A stretch of 64,000 nt of DNA, from the NCBI RefSeq assembly GCF_014205015.1, contig NZ_JACHMO010000001.1, positions 3,534,001 to 3,598,000 on the forward strand, written 5' to 3'. A model generated the notes under the pieces. That model was not told the origin of the DNA. It did not search any database and worked only from the letters and a program-made list of their open reading frames with translations. This DNA comes from Saccharothrix ecbatanensis (GTDB lineage: Bacteria > Actinomycetota > Actinomycetes > Mycobacteriales > Pseudonocardiaceae). Positions 8,655 through 16,968 of the stretch are shown one piece after another (within the stretch, counting starts at the first letter, position 1; each line of letters starts with the position of its first letter). Position numbers and translations under genes: made by a program.

Positions 8655-9674
8655 TCACGCCGATTGAGGTCCACGCGGCGAGGTGTCGTCCGCCCAGCGT
8701 GCCAACCGGTCGGCGAACCCCTGCCAGATGGTGGCGCATTCCCGGGCCAGGAGCACGACCGTGCTCCGCTGGTGCGCCGGCACGCTCTGGATGATGTCGT
8801 CCCACTGCCGCTGATCCATCACGTGGCAGTCGAGCAACCGCAGCAGCGCCCGGCCCGTCTCGGAGAACCGCAGGGAGGGGTCCTTCCTGAGGTTCTCGAT
8901 GAACTTCACCGGTGCCGCTTCCGCGCGGCGCGCCGCGGCCACGCCGATTTCCGACGCGCGGCGCTGGTGCGGCGTCACGGGGAGTTCACCGCGGGCGAGG
9001 CGGGCACGGACATCGCTCGCGGTGGCCGGCGAGATGCCGGCGGCCTTGGCGATCTCGCGCAAGGACGCGTCGGGATTGGAGGCGATCAACTCGCCGGCGA
9101 GCCTGCGGCTCTCGGCGCTGTCGTGCGGACGCACGCGGCCGTCCTGGCCGACCCGGGTGTTCAACTGTTCGATTCGGTCGGTTGAACGCGCCCGAATCAA
9201 GCCGACCGTGCTGGCGGCCAGGCCGGTGACGGCGGCGATGCGACGGTCGGACCAATACGGGTGGTAGCCCATGATGCGAATGGCAGCCGCTTTCCGGTCG
9301 GCCGCGGACAACGGCAGGCCGTGCGCGTGGTTGAGCTCGACCGCCAGCACGAACGCGTCCGCGTCGGTGCCGTCGACGAAGACCACGTCGATGAATTCAT
9401 CACCACGGAGCATCGCGGCGCGCAACCGGTGCATCCCGTCGACCACCCGCATGGTCGACTGGTGGACGACGATCGGCGGCAGCACCGCGCCCGATTCCGC
9501 GAGCGCTCCGGCGTGGTCGGAGTTCTCCCCTTCGATCCGGGGCGAATCCGCCGCCCGCAGATCCCGCACCGGCACCCTCCGCGGTAATCGCGTCCCGCGC
9601 CGGCGGCTCAGTGGCGCCATGTCCGTGCCGACTGAACCGGTCGCGCGCTGAAACACCGCAACATCGTCGTTCAT
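8655..9674 (-). CDS. StrR/NovG-type ParB-domain pathway activator
   Basis: A 339-residue activator of the family that controls streptomycin (StrR), novobiocin (NovG) and glycopeptide (Bbr) clusters. The ParB/Srx-like N-terminal domain is recognisable in VRDLRAADSPRIEGE, LPPIVVHQSTMRVVDGMHRL and DAFVLAVELNHAHGLPL. A helix-turn-helix follows (SDRRIAAVTGLAASTVGLI), then a second HTH-like stretch (SLREIAKAAGISPATASDV). The ATG at 9674 follows AAGGGGGACG; an in-frame start 48 bases upstream lacks such a site. A perfect StrR-type operator lies inside the gene. It probably controls the NRPS cluster to the left. Confidence 0.88.
   Translation of the reverse strand: MNDDVAVFQRATGSVGTDMAPLSRRRGTRLPRRVPVRDLRAADSPRIEGENSDHAGALAESGAVLPPIVVHQSTMRVVDGMHRLRAAMLRGDEFIDVVFVDGTDADAFVLAVELNHAHGLPLSAADRKAAAIRIMGYHPYWSDRRIAAVTGLAASTVGLIRARSTDRIEQLNTRVGQDGRVRPHDSAESRRLAGELIASNPDASLREIAKAAGISPATASDVRARLARGELPVTPHQRRASEIGVAAARRAEAAPVKFIENLRKDPSLRFSETGRALLRLLDCHVMDQRQWDDIIQSVPAHQRSTVVLLARECATIWQGFADRLARWADDTSPRGPQSA
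9159..9187. promoter_or_regulatory. StrR/NovG-type operator inside the regulator gene
   Basis: GTTCAACTG (9159-9167), 11 bases, then CGGTTGAAC (9179-9187). This fits the published StrR/NovG consensus GTTCRACTG-N11-CRGTYGAAC at every position. It lies within the coding region of the StrR-like gene, which suggests feedback on its own expression (inference). Confidence 0.75.
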
Positions 9675-11007
9675 CGTCCCCCTTCGACTCCGCAGGCCAT
9701 CGGCCCGACGCGTGCGGATCACGGATAAGCACTTCGCGGGACGACGACCGCGACCACACGAACCTTCCGGGCGGTCGCTCCCCCTGGTCCCGCACTATTC
9801 CGCCTGTGCCTGGCGGGTGCATCACCGTTGCTGATGTCGGCGCTGTCGCGGATGCGTGCGTCCACTCCTGCGCTTGCCGAAAATGTCGTCGCGCCGGTGT
9901 CCTGCCGGATGAAGTCCTGGCACATCTGCTCGCGCGTCTCCGCGGAGTTGCGCGCACCGTCGTAGTGGTAAACCCGGTGCGCGTAGGCGGGCAGGCCCGT
10001 CGCACCCATCACCGCTCCCGGTGAACACCGTGGTGACCAGAATATTGCGCAACTTCCGCAGACCCGACATCAGACGCCTCCGCTCCGGAGAGCCAACACA
10101 GATCAGCGTATCCCGCCACTGTCGTGGAATCGATCACCTCTACAGCCCACCGCGATCGCGCATTCGCGCGCCGCCGGCCTCCCACATCGTGGGTTCAAGA
10201 GGCAGGTGCACCGGGAAGTGGGCGCGGCACCAATCCCCGATTGCCTGGTCGAGCGTGGTCCATAAGTCGTGGATGGACCACGCCGGGATTCGGGATGAAC
10301 ACGCGAAGCCGGGTGAGCGGATGGTGGTGAGCCGATTGTCCGATCGGCGGGCCGACCTCGGCGAGGATGTCCGGTGGGGGCCGCGCCTTTGCCGACCTGG
10401 TCCTGCCGGCGGCTGACCTGCCGGCGGTCGAAGTCGCCGCGGAAGTCGCCGCGGGCAAGCCCTCGCCCTTCCGGTGCCGGTGAGTGGATACCCGGCCGTG
10501 GTCCGACGACGGTGATCCGGCGTTCACATTCGGCCCACTCCGCAGGGCGTGATCGTCAGGCCTGGCGTTACGGCTCCCGCCCGCGGTCGCACTGGGCCGA
10601 TCGCGCAGTGCTCGCCGCGTTGGTGCGGCCTCTACCCGACTGGTCGCGAGGAAGTGGACCTGTCCGAACGCGACCGGACATGCCCGACGGTGATCCCGCG
10701 TCCGAGGGTGAGCTCGGCGTGCTCCAGTGTCGATGAGCCTCCGGGCTACTGAGACGAGTGATCATCCAGCAACCCGACTCCGCACAACCAGGTGAGGATC
10801 AGGAGGCGTCGGGATGGTCGTGTGGCGGTTGGTGGAGACCATCCTCGCCACCTGCCGGTCGAGCGACGCCGGCGGTGAGCCCTCTCGGCCACGAAGACCG
10901 TGTGTTGGGCTCCGTGCACACCTCGTCCGCACCGCACACGACCGCCACGACCTCGAGGGCGTCACCATGGCCATGACGAGCTGGCCGAGATCACCGGCAG
11001 GTGACCC
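9675..11007. other. Gene-poor scar between two biosynthetic clusters
   Basis: About 1.3 kb with only short, poorly supported frames on both strands and no plausible start and ribosome-site pair. One stretch near 10.55-10.65 kb resembles a transposase. The region separates the NRPS-edge regulators from the hydrazine-type cluster and is best read as decayed sequence. Confidence 0.6.
10545..10645 (+). pseudogene. Integrase-core transposase fragment
   Basis: A short frame reads RPRSHWADRAVLAALVRPLP. It resembles the N-terminal PxPxWADRAxLAALxRLLP segment common to actinobacterial integrase-core (IS481/IS3-like) transposases. Nothing recognisable continues downstream, so it is a small remnant. 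The identification rests on this one motif. Confidence 0.35.
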
Positions 11008-12261
11008 TCATTGATCCGGCCGGACCTCGATGCGCACGAGGTCTGCCGCCTTCTCCGCCCGCCGCAGGGCCTCGGTCGGGCTGTCCGCGGTCGCCATCAC
11101 CAGGCCCGAGCGGTCCCACGAGCTGCGCAGCCCGGTGAACCGGTGCCCGGCCCCGACCTGGATGTCCACCAGGAACACGCCTTCGACCTGGCGAGCCTCC
11201 TCGACGCCCAGCACGGCGTCGATCACACCGGGCTCCATCGGAACGAACCGGACGGCCGCCCCGCGCGCGGCGCGGCGCGGCGGCTCGGGGGGCGACTCGC
11301 CGCGCATCACGGTGAAGTACGCGCGGAGCAAGTCCATCGGGTAGGCCCGGTGGATGATCTCCAGAATGCCGTCCCCCGGGATCCTGCCCGCGCACTCGAC
11401 CAGGTGTGGCACGCCGTCGGCGACGATCCACTCGCAGTGCGCGATGCCGTCGGCGAACCCGACCGCCTCGACCACCCGGCGGGTCTGCTCCCCCAGCTCC
11501 CCGGCGAGATCGTCGGGGATGTCGGCAGGCACGACGTGGGCCAGTTCAACCGGCCGCGGACCCGGGTAGAGCTGCTTGCCCGTGACGTTGACGAACAACG
11601 GCCGTCCGCCGCGGACGAGCATCTCGACGCTGTACTCGGGCCCGGACACATACCGTTCGACCAGCATGCGCAGTTCCATCGGCCGGTCGTGGACGAAGAT
11701 GCCCTCGTCCTGCTCGACGCAACCAGCCCAGGCCCGGCCCGCCTCGGCCGGGTCGTGGATGATCTGCGTCCCTACCGAGGCCTGCCGGTTCACCGGTTTG
11801 AGCACCACCGGGCCGGGGTGGGCGCGCATGAACGTCAGCACGTCCTCGGCGCAGGACACCTCGGCGCTCTCCGGGTTGCGCACTCCGGCAGCCGCGCTGA
11901 CCTTCCGCAGCAGGGCCTTGTCCCGCAGGATCTGCGCGGCGCCGAGGCTCGCACCCGGCAGGCCGTAGCGCTCGGCGAGCCGGGCGGCGAACGGGGTGGC
12001 GTACTCGATCAGCGGGACCACCGCGACCGGGTTCAGGTCGCGGTGGATCGCGTAGAAGGCGTCGGCCGTGCCCTGCGCGGCGTACTCCCACTCGATCAGC
12101 TCCCGGACCAGGGCGGTCCCGGCCAGCCGCCCGCGAAGGGACCGCTTGCGGATGACGTCCGGCTCCTCGACCAGGATGACCGAGCCGTCGGGTTCGGTCT
12201 CGCCCAGCGCGGCGAGCACCGGGGTCACGAACCCGACGACCAGCACTGGCCGCTCAGCCAT
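11008..12261 (-). CDS. ATP-grasp carboxylate-amine ligase
   Basis: A 417-residue ATP-grasp enzyme. Such enzymes form amide or peptide bonds through an acyl phosphate. The central fold is visible in LRDKALLRKVSAAAGV, VVLKPVNRQASVGTQII and HCEWIVADGVPHLVECAGRI. The usual metal-binding E-x-N-x-R motif reads E-C-A-G-R-I-P-G-D, a variation seen in some amino-acid ligases. It is last in a four-gene minus-strand operon (MFS, ATP-grasp, ACAD-like, ATP-grasp) and overlaps the ACAD-like gene by 8 bases. Ligation of a hydrazine-bearing or hydroxylated amino acid is inferred from context; substrates are unknown. Confidence 0.85.
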   Translation of the reverse strand: MAERPVLVVGFVTPVLAALGETEPDGSVILVEEPDVIRKRSLRGRLAGTALVRELIEWEYAAQGTADAFYAIHRDLNPVAVVPLIEYATPFAARLAERYGLPGASLGAAQILRDKALLRKVSAAAGVRNPESAEVSCAEDVLTFMRAHPGPVVLKPVNRQASVGTQIIHDPAEAGRAWAGCVEQDEGIFVHDRPMELRMLVERYVSGPEYSVEMLVRGGRPLFVNVTGKQLYPGPRPVELAHVVPADIPDDLAGELGEQTRRVVEAVGFADGIAHCEWIVADGVPHLVECAGRIPGDGILEIIHRAYPMDLLRAYFTVMRGESPPEPPRRAARGAAVRFVPMEPGVIDAVLGVEEARQVEGVFLVDIQVGAGHRFTGLRSSWDRSGLVMATADSPTEALRRAEKAADLVRIEVRPDQ

Positions 12262-13534
12262 CTGCCTGTCCGCTGTCCGGGTCGGACTCGGTCTTGGGCT
12301 TGTCCACGATGCCGAGCATGAACCGCATGGAGGGCCTGGCGCCGACCAGGTGCGCGCCGACCGTCTGGGTCACCCGGTCCCGCGCGGTCGGGTGCATGGC
12401 CATCGTCGTCGTGTCACGCAGCCACCGGTTCATGGGGTCGCCCGAGCGGATCGCGGCGGTGCCGAGCAGGTCGCAGAGCCGCATCACGACCCGCTTGGCC
12501 ATCTGGAAGGCCTGCCACCCGGTCAGGGCAGGGGCGACCCGCTCGTCGGGGGTGAGATCGTCCAGTGTGCCGATGCCGTCCGCGGTGACCTCCCACTGCC
12601 GCTCCAGCGCCCGGTACACCCCGGCGCGGGTGGTGCTGTAGTCGGCCTCGCACTCGGCCAGCGTGATCTGGATGTGCTCGTTGTCCTTCCAGGCGAGGCC
12701 GCTCATCCGCCACGGCGAGCCCTTGAGCATGTCGACCCGCTCGATGGCGAGGCCGCGCACGTAGTCCAGCGCGGCCCGCGCCGTGCCGAGCGGGACGCCG
12801 CACATGCTGCGCTGGATCACGTCCGGCTGCACCAGCGGTCCGTTGGGGACCTTCGGGTTGTCGAAGGTCAGGGTGTGGTTCTCCGGCACGAACACGTCGG
12901 TGATCGTGTAGTCGGAGCTGCCGCTGCCGCACAGGCCGAGGGTGTGCCAGTTGTCGATGGACTCGACCTGCTCGCCCGGCACCACGAACAGCCTCGACTC
13001 GTGCGGGTTGCTGCCGTCCGGGCTGGCGTAGGGCTCGCCGTTCTCGAACACCATCGCCCCGGAGGCCACCCAGTCGGCATGGGTCGAGCCGCTGCCGAAG
13101 GACCACCGGCCGGTGAGCCGGTAGCCGCCGGGCACCCGCTCCGCGTGCCCGGTGACCGGGAGCACGCCCGCGGAGTGCATGTCGATGCTGGGGAACATCC
13201 TGCGCGCCTCGTCCTGGTCGAGGAAGTTGGCGTGCAGCCCGATGTCCGAGCCCAGCTTGGCGCACCAGCCCACGGACGCGTCGCCGTAGGAGAGTGCCTC
13301 GATCACCTCGGTCTGCTCCATCGAGGTCATCTCGGGACCGCCCCAGGCCCGGCTGAAGCCGATCCGGAACACGCCTGCGTCGCGCAGCATCTGCACCACG
13401 TCCGCGGGCAGGCTCCGGTTCGCCTCGATCTCCGCGGCCCGCGCACGCAGAGCCGGCGCGAGCGCCTTGGCGTTGGCGAGGATCTGCGCACCGGTCATCG
13501 GCGTGTCGGTGCGGGTCGGCTCTGTCATGGTCAT
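12254..13534 (-). CDS. Acyl-CoA-dehydrogenase-fold flavoprotein
   Basis: A 426-residue member of the acyl-CoA dehydrogenase / group D flavin monooxygenase superfamily. N-terminal helices lead to FSRAWGGPEMTSMEQTEVIE, then the middle barrel (PGGYRLTGRWSFGSGSTHAD and LGLCGSGSSDYTITDVFVP) and a C-terminal helical bundle with PMNRWLRDTTTMAMHPTA. This architecture resembles HsaA/DszC-type and tailoring flavoproteins more than fatty-acid enzymes. The ATG at 13534 shares ATGA with the end of the upstream ATP-grasp gene. Oxidation of a C-N or N-N bond in the product is possible but unproven. Confidence 0.8.
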   Translation of the reverse strand: MTMTEPTRTDTPMTGAQILANAKALAPALRARAAEIEANRSLPADVVQMLRDAGVFRIGFSRAWGGPEMTSMEQTEVIEALSYGDASVGWCAKLGSDIGLHANFLDQDEARRMFPSIDMHSAGVLPVTGHAERVPGGYRLTGRWSFGSGSTHADWVASGAMVFENGEPYASPDGSNPHESRLFVVPGEQVESIDNWHTLGLCGSGSSDYTITDVFVPENHTLTFDNPKVPNGPLVQPDVIQRSMCGVPLGTARAALDYVRGLAIERVDMLKGSPWRMSGLAWKDNEHIQITLAECEADYSTTRAGVYRALERQWEVTADGIGTLDDLTPDERVAPALTGWQAFQMAKRVVMRLCDLLGTAAIRSGDPMNRWLRDTTTMAMHPTARDRVTQTVGAHLVGARPSMRFMLGIVDKPKTESDPDSGQADG

Positions 13535-14847
13535 GCGATGACTCCCTCTTGTTCGTCGACGTCGAGCAGGCCAGCAGGCATCTCGAACGCGGTTCCGGGT
13601 GCCGGCGGGTCCACCGGATCGGCGTCGATGCGCACCATGTCGGCGGCCGCGTCCAGTCGCGTGGCGCAGGTCTCGCGGTCGTCGGCCTCGCACACCACGA
13701 ACGAGTGCCGGGCCAGATAGCCCCCGGGAGGCAGCCGCAGGGTCGTCTCCGGGTCGACCATCGGCGACGCGAGGACCAGTCCAGGCGCCTCGGCCGGGAC
13801 GGTGACACCGTGGACGAGGCAGTCGTGGTCGGGGTATCCGAACCGGATGCCCGCGACCGCGTTCCGGGTCGGGGTGATCGTGGGCCGCTGCCCGGTGGCG
13901 ACGGAGAACAGGACCTCACCGGGGTCGATGCCGGTCGCGGTCCGGCCGAGGAACGGGATCAGGTCGCCGCCGAGCCTGCCGTTCACCTCGATGATCAGCG
14001 GGCCCCGGTCGGTCAGTCGGACCTCGGAGTGGGTGATGCCGTCCTCGACGCCGAGCGCGCGGTGCGCCCGCGCCAGGACGTCCATCAGCTCGGCGTCGCG
14101 CAGCAGCGGGTCGTCCGCGTCGACGATGTGCCCGGTCTCCTCGAAGTAGGGCTGGTCGCCGGTCTGCTTGCGGGCCACGAACATCGGCAGGTACTCGCCC
14201 TTGTGCACGGCCGCATCGATGCTGATCTCCTCGCCGCCGACGTAGCCTTCCACGATCGTGCCCCCGCCGTAGCGACTCCGGTCGACCGTGGCCGCGCCCA
14301 TGGCGACACCGAACGCGGCGTCCACTTCGGACTCGTCGGCCGCGAACACCACCCCGATGCTGGCGCCCATCGCCCTTGGCTTGAGCACGAGCGGGTAGCC
14401 GATCCGGCCGGCCGCAGCGCGCGCTTCCTCAAGGTTGGCGGTCAGGGCGTAACCCGGTTGCGGCAGTCCTTCCGCGGTCAGCACGGCCCGGGTCCGGCTC
14501 TTGTCGCGGCAGCCCCGAACGCCGTCCACACCGAGGCCGGGGACGCCCAGCTCGGCGGCGAGTTCGCCCGCGGCGAGCACGACCGGCTCGTCCCAGCACA
14601 TCAGGCCGACGATCCGGTGCTCACGGGCGACCTCCCGGGCCGTGGCGAGCATCTCGTCCGGGTCGAACACATCCGTGTGGATGATCCGGTCGAAGTACGC
14701 GTGCTGCCAGGTGGGCTTGAGGTTGTTCAGCAGCACCATGCCGAGCCCGGCCGTGCGGGCGCACCGGTGGATGGACGCGACCAGGTACTCGCGGTACAGC
14801 CGCAGCCCGCTCCCGATGACCAGCAGCACACCATCGGATTCCCTCAT
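13531..14847 (-). CDS. ATP-grasp ligase (second)
   Basis: A 438-residue ATP-grasp ligase with canonical motifs: the phosphate loop in LVLKPRAMGASIGVVFA, the segment GGGTIVEGYVGGEEISID and the metal site IIEVNGRLGGDLIPFL with intact E-x-N-x-R. It is clearly diverged from the other ATP-grasp in the operon, so the two probably catalyse successive ligations. ATGA overlaps join it to the MFS gene upstream and the flavoprotein downstream. The start ATG lies inside the MFS stop region. Confidence 0.87.
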   Translation of the reverse strand: MRESDGVLLVIGSGLRLYREYLVASIHRCARTAGLGMVLLNNLKPTWQHAYFDRIIHTDVFDPDEMLATAREVAREHRIVGLMCWDEPVVLAAGELAAELGVPGLGVDGVRGCRDKSRTRAVLTAEGLPQPGYALTANLEEARAAAGRIGYPLVLKPRAMGASIGVVFAADESEVDAAFGVAMGAATVDRSRYGGGTIVEGYVGGEEISIDAAVHKGEYLPMFVARKQTGDQPYFEETGHIVDADDPLLRDAELMDVLARAHRALGVEDGITHSEVRLTDRGPLIIEVNGRLGGDLIPFLGRTATGIDPGEVLFSVATGQRPTITPTRNAVAGIRFGYPDHDCLVHGVTVPAEAPGLVLASPMVDPETTLRLPPGGYLARHSFVVCEADDRETCATRLDAAADMVRIDADPVDPPAPGTAFEMPAGLLDVDEQEGVIA

Positions 14848-16199
14848 CGGCGCTCTCCCAAGGTTTCCGGCTGAATCTCCGGCTCGGTGTCAACCATCGA
14901 ATCGGGCTCCGGCACGGCCTCGGGATCCGGTGTGGACGGAGGCTGCCGGAGGCCGTAGATGTGCATCGTGCCCGCGATGACGGACAGCAGCGCACACATG
15001 GTCCAGAAGGCCGAACCGCCGTGCTCGCTCCAGATGTAGAGCCCCAGCACCGGGCCGATCGTCGCGGCGAGGCCGGACAGGGTCTCCTTCGTCGCGATGT
15101 AGCGGCTCCGGAGCTCGACCGGGAACGTGGCCGGGTGGGCGGCCGTGCTCGGCCCGTGGATCATGAGCCCGGAGACGGTCAGGAGTGCGCCCGCGATCAC
15201 GAAGAACGAGTGGGTCGAGAGCAGCCCGTAGCACACGAACCCGAGCCCGGTGACCAGGTTTCCGAACAGGCCCGCCAGGAACTTCGGAATCCGGACGATG
15301 TAGGTGGTGATCTTGAGTTCGCAGGTGATCAGGACGATCGAGGACGTCACGAGCACCGTGCTGTACAAGCTGACCGGGTAGTCGGCGGCGACGATGTTCA
15401 GCGGCAGCACGGCGACCGACCCGGCGTAGACGATCATGCCGAACATGCCTGCCACGAGATAGCACAAGAACCTGGTGTCCCGCACCAATGTCCCGTAGAC
15501 CGCGCGGGCGGTCATGGCGGGCCCGGCCGTGCCGCCGGGTTCGGTGCGGTGCGCGGTCGCGGTCGGCTTCGGCAGCCGCATGAACGCGAGCAGTGCCCAG
15601 AGCGCGGCGGTCCCGCCGTCCAGCCAGAACAGCAGGTCCCAGTCGATCTGGATGAGCACGGCCGCCAGCAGCGGGGCGACGGCGGCGCCGATGTTCAGCG
15701 CGATGCGCATCATCGAGAAGCCCATGACCTTGTGCTGCTCCGGCATGAACTCGGCGAGCAGCACGGCGGCAGCGGGCCGGTAGGCCTGGATCGACAGCCC
15801 GGACAGCGCGACCACCACGAGCAGCACCGCGGGCGCCTCCGCGGCCATCGGGACCGACGCGACGAGCGGTGCCGCGCACGTCATGGCCGCCACGATCGTG
15901 GCCCGGCCGCCGAAGCGGTGGGCCAACTCGCCGCCGAGCATGGCGCCGAAGATCGACCCGACGCTGTAGGCGGCGAGACTGATCCCGGCGAAGCCGACCG
16001 AGCTGCCCCGGAAGGTCAGGTACAGGATCAGGAAAGTCTGGATGAATGCGCCCACCTGGTTGATGAGCATGCCGCCGAGCAGGTATCGGACCGGGGCCGG
16101 TGTCTGCCGCAGCACCGCGAGAACGCCCGTCGGCTTGTCGCCGGTCACGCCGTCACATCCGTCCGCGGTCGGACGCCGACCTGTTGGCCAGTCATACAT
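14844..16199 (-). CDS. MFS exporter
   Basis: A 451-residue major facilitator superfamily protein with about 12 hydrophobic segments, for example YLLGGMLINQVGAFIQTFLI and the motif-A-like loop GGELAHRFGGRAT. The last 40 residues are acidic and proline-rich, probably cytoplasmic. It is first in the operon with the two ATP-grasp ligases and likely exports the product or confers self-resistance (inference). The ATG at 16199 follows GGAGG closely (3 bases). A GTG about 50 bases inside is an alternative start. A shared-motif promoter sits 40-100 bases upstream. Confidence 0.87.
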   Translation of the reverse strand: MYDWPTGRRPTADGCDGVTGDKPTGVLAVLRQTPAPVRYLLGGMLINQVGAFIQTFLILYLTFRGSSVGFAGISLAAYSVGSIFGAMLGGELAHRFGGRATIVAAMTCAAPLVASVPMAAEAPAVLLVVVALSGLSIQAYRPAAAVLLAEFMPEQHKVMGFSMMRIALNIGAAVAPLLAAVLIQIDWDLLFWLDGGTAALWALLAFMRLPKPTATAHRTEPGGTAGPAMTARAVYGTLVRDTRFLCYLVAGMFGMIVYAGSVAVLPLNIVAADYPVSLYSTVLVTSSIVLITCELKITTYIVRIPKFLAGLFGNLVTGLGFVCYGLLSTHSFFVIAGALLTVSGLMIHGPSTAAHPATFPVELRSRYIATKETLSGLAATIGPVLGLYIWSEHGGSAFWTMCALLSVIAGTMHIYGLRQPPSTPDPEAVPEPDSMVDTEPEIQPETLGERR

Positions 16200-16238
16200 C
16201 CACCTCCGTTGTCCGTGTTCGCGCCGACCGGCACGCTG

Positions 16239-16297
16239 AGGCTAGTTTCGGATCGTTCCCGGCAGACAGGGCAACAGATCCCGTCAGCCGGGGAATC
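16239..16297 (-). promoter_or_regulatory. Regulon promoter 1 (MFS/ATP-grasp operon)
   Basis: Read on the plus strand: AGGCTA (16239-16244, the -10 box TAGCCT on the minus strand), then TTCCCGGC (16256-16263), ATCCCG, and CCGGGGAATC (16288-16297). The same arrangement occurs before the cupin operon and the N-hydroxylase operon. The predicted 5' leader is about 33 bases. Confidence 0.65.
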
Positions 16298-16303
16298 TGG
16301 CGT

Positions 16304-16966
16304 TCACGCCGACCGCGGGGAGTTCCCGCTGCCCACCACCCGCTCGACCAGCAGATCGCGGACGCGGGGCGGGATGTCCGGGGCGAATCGCCGCAGATAG
16401 CTCCCGGCGTGCGCCGTGCTGTCCACCAGGAACGGCAGGTCGAACACGACCAGCCTGCGGATGGCCAGCAGCGGCACCGGAGCTCGCAGTGCCTTGAAAT
16501 CGGCGTTCCACAGACCGGGCTGGTCGCAGACCGGGTGGAACTGGCCGATCATCAGACCGTCGGCGACGAAGTCGTCCTTCGCCTCCCGCTGCAGGTCGTC
16601 CAGTGTGGTCGGATCGCGGTGGTCCAGCCGGGGCAGCACGAGCAGGATCGTCAGCAGCTCCCGGTCGTCGGGCGCGATCCCGCTCGAGATCTTCTCGTAC
16701 CACGAGCGCAGGCTCTCGATCGCGCCGAGGATGTCGGTGTCGCCGCTGTCGTCGGCAGGGGACGCGAGGTAGAACAGCCCTCTTTGCAGCGATGCCAGGG
16801 TGTAGGGGCACACAGGGCCTTTCCGGCCGAGTCCCGGGTGGAAGGACACCAGGTACTCTCCGGCCCAGGCGAGGATCTCCCGCAGATGCGGCAGCTGGTG
16901 TGCGGGCACGGCGCCGTCGTCCACTTCGGCCGCCGTCCAGATCGAAACCGCGTTGTCGCCGATCAT
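16304..16966 (-). CDS. DUF6875-type protein
   Basis: A 220-residue protein of unknown function. It carries the family-like signature FHPGLGRKGPVCPYTLASL near residue 45, plus VADGLMIGQFHP and a C-terminal LRAPVPLLAIRRLVVFDLPF. Relatives occur in natural-product clusters. The ATG at 16966 is two bases after the stop of the oxidase gene, so the two are probably coupled. No catalytic motif is evident beyond the conserved Cys in PVCPY. It is last in the cupin/oxidase operon. Confidence 0.7.
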   Translation of the reverse strand: MIGDNAVSIWTAAEVDDGAVPAHQLPHLREILAWAGEYLVSFHPGLGRKGPVCPYTLASLQRGLFYLASPADDSGDTDILGAIESLRSWYEKISSGIAPDDRELLTILLVLPRLDHRDPTTLDDLQREAKDDFVADGLMIGQFHPVCDQPGLWNADFKALRAPVPLLAIRRLVVFDLPFLVDSTAHAGSYLRRFAPDIPPRVRDLLVERVVGSGNSPRSA

Positions 16967-16968
16967 GA

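Noticed and set aside
9719..10012. A 97-codon minus-strand frame (MMGATGLPAYAHRVYHYDG...)
   Set aside because: No ribosome site, no recognised family, and the composition drifts into arginine-rich noise; it may be a decayed fragment but cannot be supported as a gene.
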